Below, piece by piece: positions 1 to 6,015 of a stretch of DNA of 37,933 bases; positions within the stretch are counted from its first letter, which is position 1, and each line of letters begins with the position of its first letter. The position numbers were made by a program, and so were the translations under genes. Below the pieces are notes generated by a model. It was given only the letters and a program-made list of their open reading frames with translations. It did not search any database and was not told the origin of the DNA. This DNA comes from Tepidimonas thermarum (GTDB lineage: Bacteria; Pseudomonadota; Gammaproteobacteria; Burkholderiales; Burkholderiaceae_C), in NCBI RefSeq assembly GCF_007556705.1, contig NZ_VJOL01000026.1, forward strand, positions 1 through 37,933, read 5' to 3'.

Positions 1-53
1 AGCAAGATCGCATAAGCGGCTTCCAAGGGGTTGGTTTCGACTCGTATTGCCAT
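1..53 (-). CDS. Unidentified protein, N-terminal fragment (runs off left edge)
   Basis: An ATG at 53-51 on the minus strand opens a frame that stays open to the window edge. It encodes MAIRVETNPLEAAYAIL and is preceded by a strong ribosome binding site (AAAGGAG, about 9 nt before the start), so a real gene start is likely. Only 17 residues are visible, too few to assign a family, and I do not recognise it. It is divergent from the copper cluster, and its presumed leader contains the hairpin at 105-159. Confidence 0.5.
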   Translation of the reverse strand, partial: MAIRVETNPLEAAYAIL

Positions 54-104
54 GAGGGTTACACTCCTTTCTCGAAGTCATGGCGTCAGACCCACCCTCG
101 CGCT

Positions 105-159
105 GTCTGCTGGGCGGGGAGCGTAGGCGCGTAGCGCCGGAGATCCCCGCCCAGCAGAC
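105..159. repeat. Long perfect inverted repeat (hairpin) between divergent genes
   Basis: The arms GTCTGCTGGGCGGGGA (105-120) and TCCCCGCCCAGCAGAC (144-159) are perfect 16-bp complements around a 23-nt spacer. The spacer itself holds a smaller stem, GGCGC (126-130) with GCGCC (134-138). It sits between two divergent gene starts, so it is not a normal terminator for either. It could be a leader structure of the minus-strand gene, a regulator site or a remnant of a mobile element; the sequence does not decide. Confidence 0.75.
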
Positions 160-213
160 AACCGGCAAAATGGAATTTACAGAAAGAACGATACACAACT
201 CTTGCATCTTCAC

Positions 214-219
214 TAGAAT
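214..219 (+). promoter_or_regulatory. Putative -10 element (TAGAAT) for leaderless DUF2946 gene
   Basis: TAGAAT ends 7 nt before the GTG at 227, the distance expected if transcription starts on the start codon. The same spacing recurs at several other genes in this window. No convincing -35 hexamer is visible. Confidence 0.4.
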
Positions 220-226
220 GTCAAGG

Positions 227-616
227 GTGAATCGCACCGACCGTCATCGACGCTGGCCTGCTTGGCTGGCGCTGCTGGCCATGCTCTGGGTCGCACTGGC
301 CCCGGCGCTGGCCGCAACGGCTTTGGGCGATCGGCCGGGCACGCAACGGGTGCAAATTTGCACCAGCACCGGCATGGCCTGGGTGACGCTGGACGCGGTC
401 GGCGACAGCGCGCCCAGCGACGGCGCTGCCGCCACCGTGGCCTGCGACTGGTGCTTGCTGCATGGCGGGCCAGCCTTGCCGCCGTCGGCGGCCGGTGTCG
501 GTCTGCCCATCGACGCTGACCCGCCGGCGTTGGCCGATGCCGCGGCGGGCACGCTTGTGCCGCCACTGGCGTGGTGGCGACCACAGCCGCACGCGCCTCC
601 GCTTCTGTCCGTCTGA
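227..616 (+). CDS. DUF2946 family secreted protein
   Basis: This is a small protein of about 129 residues. An Arg-rich N-terminus is followed by a hydrophobic segment ending in APALA, a likely signal peptide, so the product is probably periplasmic. The mature part has an ICTSTGMAWV stretch and a later CDWC pair, the pattern I associate with DUF2946 proteins, whose function is unknown but which often lie near copper and cytochrome-oxidase genes. The GTG start at 227 is preferred because TAGAAT ends exactly 7 nt upstream; an in-frame ATG at 218 overlaps that hexamer and lacks a ribosome binding site. The downstream SCO1 and PCu(A)C genes suggest a copper-related role, by context only. Confidence 0.6.
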   Translation: MNRTDRHRRWPAWLALLAMLWVALAPALAATALGDRPGTQRVQICTSTGMAWVTLDAVGDSAPSDGAAATVACDWCLLHGGPALPPSAAGVGLPIDADPPALADAAAGTLVPPLAWWRPQPHAPPLLSV

Positions 617-739
617 CGCCGCGCCGTGCGCGGGCCCGTTGGGCTCGCCGTGGCGCCGCCGCCGTGGCCGCCCGCAGCCTGTCGCTGCATGCAGGGCGCG
701 CCACCCCCTGTGTCACGACGCCCAGGAGGCTGGTTGCCG

Positions 740-1375
740 ATGAACCCTGAACGTTTTGCCGTGGCGCCCCGGCGCCGCTGGCTCGGCTTGGCCGCCGCCG
801 CCGCGCTGGCGGCCGCGGCCACCCCGTGGCTGGCCGGCTGCGAGCGTGGTGCCGACCGCCCCGCGCTGCGCGGCATCGATGTCACGGGCGCTCCCTACGG
901 CCGCGCCCTGTCGCTGACGGACCAGTACGGCCAGCGCCGCACGCTGCAGGATTTCCGCGGCAAGGTGGTGATGCTGTACTTCGGCTTCGTGCAGTGCCCG
1001 GACGTCTGTCCGACGGCGCTGGCGCGCGCGGTGGAGGTGCTGCAGCGCCTGGGGCCCGACGCCGAGCGCGTGCAGCTGCTGTTCGTCACCGTCGACCCGG
1101 AGCGCGACACGCCTGCGCTGCTGCGCGACTACATGGCGGCGTTTCACCCGTCGTTTCTCGGGCTGACCGGCACGCCGGAGGAGATCGCCACCGCCGCGCG
1201 CGAGTTCAAGGTGTACTACGCCAAGGTCCCCACCGGCAGCGGCTACACCATGGACCACTCGGCGCAGACCTACCTGATCGACGCGCAGGGCCGCCTGCGT
1301 ATCGTGCTCAAGCACGAGCGAACCGCCGACGACTACGCGCACGACATCGCGTGGCTGCTGCGCGGGGGTGCCTGA
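740..1375 (+). CDS. SCO1/SenC family copper chaperone
   Basis: This 211-residue thioredoxin-fold protein is of the SCO family, which delivers copper or reduces cysteines during assembly of the CuA centre of cytochrome oxidase and related enzymes. The metal-binding CPDVCP motif gives Cys86 and Cys90, and the conserved third ligand is His173 in MDHSA, so all three copper ligands are present. The N-terminus has a twin-arginine-like RRR and a hydrophobic stretch ending in WLAGC, a likely lipoprotein or membrane-anchored signal. The ATG at 740 is chosen because AGGAGG lies 10 nt upstream; longer in-frame extensions have no such site. It is followed at 1449 by the PCu(A)C gene, its usual functional partner. 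Confidence 0.9.
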   Translation: MNPERFAVAPRRRWLGLAAAAALAAAATPWLAGCERGADRPALRGIDVTGAPYGRALSLTDQYGQRRTLQDFRGKVVMLYFGFVQCPDVCPTALARAVEVLQRLGPDAERVQLLFVTVDPERDTPALLRDYMAAFHPSFLGLTGTPEEIATAAREFKVYYAKVPTGSGYTMDHSAQTYLIDAQGRLRIVLKHERTADDYAHDIAWLLRGGA

Positions 1376-1448
1376 CCCCCGCGGCCGCTGCCCGCCCCCG
1401 CCTTACCGCTCCAGTTTTCAACCCACCTCCACGAAAGGAGACCTGACC

Positions 1449-1937
1449 ATGTCCCGTCACCTGATCCGCAGCGCCGCCGCCGGCGCATTGTTGCTGCTCG
1501 GCGCCGCCGCCTGGGCCCAGAGCGTCAAAATCGACGAACCCTGGGTGCGCGGCACCGTCGCCCAGCAAAAGGCCACGGGCGCCTTCATGCGCCTGACCGC
1601 ACCCGAGCCGATGCGCCTGGTGGCTGGCGAATCGCCGGTGGCCGGCGTCGTCGAGATCCACGAGATGGCGATGGACGGCGACGTGATGCGCATGCGCGCG
1701 ATCCCGGGCCTGGCGCTGCCGGCCGGCCGTCCGGTGGAGCTCAAGCCCGGCGGCTACCACGTGATGCTGATGGACCTCAAGCGCCCGCTGGCCGGCGGCG
1801 AGACGGTGCCGCTGACGCTGGTGTTCGAAAACGCCGCCGGCCAGCGCGTGCGCCAGGAAGTCCAGGCCAAGGTCATGGCGCTGGGCGCACAGCCCGGCGC
1901 GATGGGCACCGGGTCGCAGGGCGGCCATCGGCACTGA
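1449..1937 (+). CDS. Copper chaperone PCu(A)C
   Basis: This 162-residue periplasmic protein of the PCu(A)C (DUF461) family binds Cu(I) and passes it to the CuA site of oxidases or to SCO proteins. The family motif H-X10-M-X21-H-X-M is matched exactly by His71, Met82, His104 and Met106. A signal peptide ends near AWAQ (residues 21-24). The ATG at 1449 follows a strong AAAGGAG. The C-terminus is rich in Gly and ends in HRH. Its place right after the SCO1-type gene supports a joint copper-delivery role. Confidence 0.93.
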   Translation: MSRHLIRSAAAGALLLLGAAAWAQSVKIDEPWVRGTVAQQKATGAFMRLTAPEPMRLVAGESPVAGVVEIHEMAMDGDVMRMRAIPGLALPAGRPVELKPGGYHVMLMDLKRPLAGGETVPLTLVFENAAGQRVRQEVQAKVMALGAQPGAMGTGSQGGHRH

Positions 1938-1998
1938 TCAGCCGCACGCTCCCTGTTCGCCACCCTTTCTTTTTCTTTGTTTGTGAAGGAGAAACCCG

Positions 1999-2463
1999 AT
2001 GACCACCCCGTTTTTTGCCACTCGACGTTCCCAGGTCCGGCGTGCCACCACGGCCGCGCTGCTGGCTGGCGGGCTGGCGCTGGCTGCCGCCCCGGCCCTG
2101 GCCCGTACCAGTGTCGCCGACGAAAGCACGCCGATTGCCGAGCTGATGCCGCTGCTGATCAAGCACGACGCCCAGCTCGGCCTCAACGACGCGCAGCGCC
2201 AGGCGCTGGAGCAGTTCCGCAAGGAGGCGATGCCGCGCCGCATCGCGCTGACCAAGCGCATCCGCGACCTGCGCGGCGAGCTGCGGCTGGCGATCCTGGA
2301 AGGCGCGCCGGCGGCCCGCCGCGACGAGCTGCGCCAGCAGCTCGTGCAGGCCGAGCAAGAGCATTTGCAGGCGCGCGAGCGCTGCGTCGATTTCGTGCGC
2401 TCGACGCTGTCACCGGAGCAGTTCGCGCGCGTGCGTCAGTGGTACATCGATGGCATCCAGTGA
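1999..2463 (+). CDS. Spy/CpxP-like periplasmic protein
   Basis: This 154-residue protein has a signal peptide ending near APALA followed by an almost wholly helical, charged domain. The spacing of LNDAQRQALEQFRKE and, near the end, LSPEQFARVRQW resembles the LTxxQ repeats of the Spy/CpxP family of periplasmic chaperones and metal-stress sensors. The family call is by pattern, not by an exact motif. A clear GAAGGAG ribosome binding site precedes the ATG. The last 14 nt overlap the next gene, so the two are probably translated together. In this cluster it may protect against or sense copper stress, which is an inference. Confidence 0.65.
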   Translation: MTTPFFATRRSQVRRATTAALLAGGLALAAAPALARTSVADESTPIAELMPLLIKHDAQLGLNDAQRQALEQFRKEAMPRRIALTKRIRDLRGELRLAILEGAPAARRDELRQQLVQAEQEHLQARERCVDFVRSTLSPEQFARVRQWYIDGIQ

Positions 2464-3007
2464 CCCGACTGCGGCACCGACGGTAACGCTGGCGCCGCTG
2501 CAAACCCTGTTCGATGCTGGCGACGGTGGCGGACCGTGGCGCGTGGTGCGTGGGCTGCTGCGGCTGGACCGCGTCGGCCGTGACGGCCCGCTGCTGGTGA
2601 TGCTGGCCGAGCCGGGTGACTGGCTCGGGCTCGATGCGCTGGCTGGCCAAGCGCATGGCTGGCGTGCGACCGCCGTCACGCCGGTGATCCTGCGAGGGCC
2701 GCTGCAGCCGGCCACCGAGGCCGAGCGCGCGCGTTGGTTGACCGAAGCGCTGCTGCAGTTGCCCGAGCGGGCGCACGCGATGGCGCTGCTGCGCACCGGC
2801 GCGGTGCGGCAGCGGCTCGCCACGCTGCTGCGGCTGCTGGCCCGTCCGGACGTGCTGGGGCAGACGGGCGACGCCGCCTTGCGCGGACGCCTGCCCCCGC
2901 TGCGCGTGCTGGCCGAGCTGGTCGACGCCAAGCACGAGACCGTGTGCCGGGTGCTTGGGCAGCTGTTGCCACGCCCGCGCGAGGCCGCTGCACTGGTGGC
3001 GGCATAA
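2450..3007 (+). CDS. Crp/Fnr-type transcriptional regulator (short)
   Basis: The protein is 185 residues, shorter than the usual 220-250 of the Crp/Fnr family. Residues about 25-85 look like a reduced cyclic-nucleotide-type sensor fold, with GDWLGLDAL matching the conserved GD-x-G-E region and RATAVTPVIL the following strand. A dimer helix follows, and residues 148-174 resemble a Crp helix-turn-helix (VLAELVDAKHETVCRVLGQL). There is no N-terminal cysteine cluster, so an Fnr-type iron-sulfur sensor is unlikely. The start overlaps the end of the Spy-like gene by 14 nt, making it the last gene of the copper cluster and a plausible local regulator. The target and ligand cannot be read from the sequence. 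Confidence 0.7.
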   Translation: MASSDPTAAPTVTLAPLQTLFDAGDGGGPWRVVRGLLRLDRVGRDGPLLVMLAEPGDWLGLDALAGQAHGWRATAVTPVILRGPLQPATEAERARWLTEALLQLPERAHAMALLRTGAVRQRLATLLRLLARPDVLGQTGDAALRGRLPPLRVLAELVDAKHETVCRVLGQLLPRPREAAALVAA

Positions 3008-3035
3008 GCTGCCGCCGGCCGTGGTCCGGCCGTTT

Positions 3036-4175
3036 TCAGGCCGCGGTCACCGGTTGGGCCGCCTCGCGCGCCCCGCGTGGCGCGGCGGGCGCGGGTGGCG
3101 AGGCCGCGCCCGCGCCGCGCTCGAAGGTCACCACATGGTCCACCGCGATGCGGATGCCGATCCATTCGCCCACGGCGTGGTCGTGGTGGGAGGGTACGTG
3201 GGTCATGACGGTCTCGCCGCTGGCCAGACGCAGGGTGTAGAGAAACTCCGCGCCGCGAAAAGCCTTGCGCACGATTTGCGCTTTCACCGGCGCGCTGTCG
3301 TCGTGCAAGATGTCGTCGGCGCGCAGCAGCACCTCGCACAGGCCGTCGGGATAGGCGCTGGGCAAGGGGCACTCGGCCACGTCGTGCAAGGCGCCCAAGG
3401 GGGTTTCCACCACCACCTCGTCGCCCTGTTGGCGGATGCGCGCCGGGGCAAACACGCCGTGCCCGATGAACTCGGCGACAAAGCGCGTCGCCGGCCGGTG
3501 GTAGAGCGTGTACGCGTCGTCCCACTGGTGCAGCCGGCCCTGGTGCATCACGCCGATGACGTCCCCGATGGCAAAGGCCTCCAGCTGGTCGTGCGTGACG
3601 AACAGCGCCGTGGTGCCGCTGGCCTTGATGATGGCGCGCACCTCGTGCGCCAAGCGCTCGCGCAAATCCACGTCGAGGTTGGAAAACGGCTCATCCAGCA
3701 GCAGCAGCCGCGGCTGCGGGGCCAGCGCCCGCGCCAGCGCCACGCGCTGCTGCTGCCCGCCCGAGAGCTCGTGCGGGTAGCGCTGCTGCAGCCCGTCCAG
3801 CCCGACCAGACGCAGCGCCTCGGCCACGCGCGCCCGGCGCGCGGCCACGTCCAGATGCGCCAGCCCAAAGCCGACGTTGCGCGCCACGTCCAGGTGCGGA
3901 AACAGCGCGTAGTCCTGGAACACCATGCCGATGCGGCGCTGCTCGGGCGGCAGGTGCACACCTGCGCCGCTGACGGTGACCCCCCCTAACGCGATGTGTC
4001 CGGCCGCGATCGGTTCCAGCCCGGCGATGGCGCGCAGCAGGGTCGTCTTGCCGCAGCCCGAAGGGCCGATCAAGACGCCGATGTCCCCCGCCCGCAGGGC
4101 CAGGGTGACCCCGTCCACGGCCGACGCTGCCGCGCCAGGGTAGCGGATCGTGAGCTGGGTGACGGAGAGGTCCAT
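3036..4175 (-). CDS. fbpC: Ferric-iron-type ABC transporter ATP-binding protein
   Basis: This is a 379-residue ATPase subunit of an ABC importer of the FbpC/PotA type. It shows Walker A GPSGCGKT (37-44), the signature LSGGQ (137-141) and Walker B LLLLDEP (Asp161, Glu162), followed by a C-terminal TOBE-like regulatory domain typical of iron and polyamine importers. The ATG at 4175 is preferred over upstream starts because it aligns with the family start and a TACAAT -10-like hexamer lies 6 nt before it. It is divergent from the fused permease at 4217, and the Fur-box-like site between them points to iron. No substrate-binding gene is next to the pair. Spermidine or thiamine import cannot be fully excluded. 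Confidence 0.85.
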   Translation of the reverse strand: MDLSVTQLTIRYPGAAASAVDGVTLALRAGDIGVLIGPSGCGKTTLLRAIAGLEPIAAGHIALGGVTVSGAGVHLPPEQRRIGMVFQDYALFPHLDVARNVGFGLAHLDVAARRARVAEALRLVGLDGLQQRYPHELSGGQQQRVALARALAPQPRLLLLDEPFSNLDVDLRERLAHEVRAIIKASGTTALFVTHDQLEAFAIGDVIGVMHQGRLHQWDDAYTLYHRPATRFVAEFIGHGVFAPARIRQQGDEVVVETPLGALHDVAECPLPSAYPDGLCEVLLRADDILHDDSAPVKAQIVRKAFRGAEFLYTLRLASGETVMTHVPSHHDHAVGEWIGIRIAVDHVVTFERGAGAASPPAPAAPRGAREAAQPVTAA

Positions 4176-4181
4176 GGCTGC

Positions 4182-4187
4182 ATTGTA
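4182..4187 (-). promoter_or_regulatory. Putative -10 element (TACAAT) of the ABC ATPase gene
   Basis: Read on the minus strand, TACAAT ends 6 nt before the ATG at 4175. The adjacent Fur-like box would lie in the spacer just upstream of this -10, a position suited to repression by blocking RNA polymerase. Confidence 0.4.
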
Positions 4188-4206
4188 GATAATGTGCATT
4201 CTCATT
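4188..4206. promoter_or_regulatory. Fur-box-like operator
   Basis: GATAATGTGCATTCTCATT matches the 19-bp consensus GATAATGATAATCATTATC at 12 positions, including the whole left GATAATG half. It lies in the 41-bp gap between the divergent ATPase and permease genes and could control both. Iron-loaded Fur would be expected to repress them. Confidence 0.65.
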
Positions 4207-4216
4207 TGCGCCCGCC

Positions 4217-5902
4217 ATGAACACCACCCCGTTGCCGTCATCCGCCGCCACCGTCGCCGCCAAGGCGGGCGCGCGCCGCTTGGGCGTGCGCGCGCTGGCC
4301 CAGGGCGGCACGTGGGCGTTTGCGGCGTGGCTGGCGTTGCCGATCCTGGCGCTGGTGGCCGCGGCGTTGTCGTGGGATGCGCAGTCCCTGGCCATCCTGC
4401 GCGAGATGGCGGCCACGGTATTGCCGGATTACGTCGGCACCACCGTCGCGCTATGCGTGGGCGTGGCGCTGGCGGTGGGGCTGGTGGGCTCGGCCACGGC
4501 GGTGCTGGTGACGCTGTTCGACTTCCCTGGGCGCCGCAGCGCCGAGTGGCTGCTGCTGTTGCCACTGGCCATGCCGGCTTATGTCGTGGCCTATGCGTAC
4601 ACGGATTTTTTGCAGTTTTCCGGGCCGCTGCAGACCACGCTGCGCGAGCTGCTGGGCTGGCAGGGGCGGGTGTTGCCGGAAATCCGCAACGCCTGGGGCG
4701 CGGGGTGGGTGTTCACGTTCACGCTCTACCCGTATGTGTACCTGCTGGCGCGCACCGCGTTGGCCGAGCGCGCCCCGCAGCTGCTGGAGGCGGCGCGTCT
4801 GCTGGGGGCCCCGCTGGGCCGGCGCGTGCGCGAAGTCGCCCTGCCGCTGGCGCGCCCGGCCATCGCCGCCGGCGTGGCGCTGGCCCTCATGGAGACGCTG
4901 GCCGACTTTGGCGTGGTGAGCTACTTTGGCGTGCAAACCTTCACCGCCGGCATCTACAAGGCGTGGCTGGTGATGGACGACCGTGCGGCGGCGGCCCAAC
5001 TGGCCCTCATGCTGCTGGCGACGGTGGCCGCTTTGTTGTGGGTGGAGCAGCGCGCCCAGCGGCGTCTGCGTTTTGCCGGCCAGCGCGCAGCGCGCGGCGG
5101 TGCCGAAGCACGGCCGGTGCGTCTGGCGGGCGCGCGGGCCCTGGCGGCGTGGACCGTGTGCGTCCTGCCGGTGCTGCTGGGCTTTGGGTTGCCGGTGCTG
5201 TTCATGCTGCGCCCGCTGTGGCTGGGGTGGGACGAGCTGCCCTGGCGCGCCTTTGGCGGTTGGGTGCGCAACAGCCTCACGCTGGCGGGCACGAGCGCGG
5301 TGCTGGCCACGCTGGCGGCCCTGGCGCTGGCCTTTGCCGCGCGGCGCGTGCCCACCGGGCTCAACCGGTTGGCGGTGCGCCTGGTGGGCCTGGGGTATGC
5401 GGTGCCAGGGGCGGTGTTGGTCGTGGGGCTGTTGCTGCCCGTGGGGTGGGTGCAGGCGCGCTGGCCGCATGCCCCGGTGTCCTACTGGATCATGGGCACG
5501 GTGCTGGGCATCGTGTGGGCCTACCTGGTGCGCTTTACCGCGGTGGCGCTGCAGTCGGTGCACAGCGGCTACAGCCGCGTGCCACCGAGCTGGGACGACG
5601 CAGCGGTGACCCTGGGCGTCACCGGTGCGGCGCTGTGGTGGCGGCTGCACTGGCCGCTGCTGCGCCGCTCGGTGGCCGCGGCCTTGCTGCTGGTGTTTGT
5701 GGATGTGATGAAGGAGCTGCCGGCGACACTGGTGCTGCGTCCCTTCGACATGGACACGCTGGCGGTCATGGCGCACCAAATGGCCCGCGACGAGCGCTTG
5801 GGCGAAGCCGCATTGCCCGCGCTCACGCTGGTGGCGGTGGGGCTGATCCCGGTGATGTTGCTCAGCCGCGCGCTGCGCCGCGGCGAGACGGCGGCCTGCT
5901 GA
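4217..5902 (+). CDS. fbpB: Ferric-iron-type ABC transporter permease (fused two-domain)
   Basis: This 561-residue inner-membrane permease has about 12 predicted hydrophobic segments arranged as two homologous halves, as in FbpB/SfuB. Each half carries an EAA-type coupling loop that contacts the ATPase: EAARLLGAPLGRRVREVALP in the first half and a DDAAVTLGVTGAALWWRLHWP version near residue 455 in the second. Fe(III) import is inferred from the family and from the Fur-like site upstream. The ATG at 4217 has no clear ribosome binding site. The stop at 5902 is 9 nt from the 3' end of the convergent tRNA-Arg gene. Confidence 0.88.
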   Translation: MNTTPLPSSAATVAAKAGARRLGVRALAQGGTWAFAAWLALPILALVAAALSWDAQSLAILREMAATVLPDYVGTTVALCVGVALAVGLVGSATAVLVTLFDFPGRRSAEWLLLLPLAMPAYVVAYAYTDFLQFSGPLQTTLRELLGWQGRVLPEIRNAWGAGWVFTFTLYPYVYLLARTALAERAPQLLEAARLLGAPLGRRVREVALPLARPAIAAGVALALMETLADFGVVSYFGVQTFTAGIYKAWLVMDDRAAAAQLALMLLATVAALLWVEQRAQRRLRFAGQRAARGGAEARPVRLAGARALAAWTVCVLPVLLGFGLPVLFMLRPLWLGWDELPWRAFGGWVRNSLTLAGTSAVLATLAALALAFAARRVPTGLNRLAVRLVGLGYAVPGAVLVVGLLLPVGWVQARWPHAPVSYWIMGTVLGIVWAYLVRFTAVALQSVHSGYSRVPPSWDDAAVTLGVTGAALWWRLHWPLLRRSVAAALLLVFVDVMKELPATLVLRPFDMDTLAVMAHQMARDERLGEAALPALTLVAVGLIPVMLLSRALRRGETAAC

Positions 5903-5911
5903 GGGCCGACC

Positions 5912-5986
5912 TGGTCCCCCCGCCAGGAATCGAACCTGGATTTGCCGCTTAGGAGGCGGCCGTTCTATCCGTTGAACTACGGCGGG
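5912..5986 (-). tRNA. tRNA-Arg (anticodon CCU)
   Basis: The minus strand folds into a full cloverleaf of 75 nt including an encoded CCA end (rc of 5912-5914 plus discriminator A at 5915). The D stem is GTTC/GAAC, the anticodon arm is GCCGC-CTCCTAA-GCGGC with anticodon CCT, and the T arm is CCAGG-TTCGATT-CCTGG. It reads AGG arginine codons. The acceptor stem CCCGCCG/CGGGGGG has a G-G mismatch at position 4:69 if the boundaries are right. Confidence 0.92.
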
Positions 5987-5999
5987 AAACCGGGTCGAG

Positions 6000-6005
6000 A
6001 TTGTA
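6000..6005 (-). promoter_or_regulatory. Putative -10 element of tRNA-Arg
   Basis: TACAAT on the minus strand ends 13 nt before the mature tRNA 5' end, giving a likely start about 6-7 nt upstream of the tRNA. It lies just past the tamB stop codon. No clear -35 is visible, so read-through from tamB is also possible. Confidence 0.4.
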
Positions 6006-6015
6006 CCGGGCGGGG

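Noticed and set aside
80-226. Longer start of the DUF2946 gene at ATG 80 or 218
   Set aside because: An 80 start would run through the hairpin and add a non-signal sequence before the signal peptide; 218 overlaps the -10-like hexamer. Neither has a ribosome binding site.
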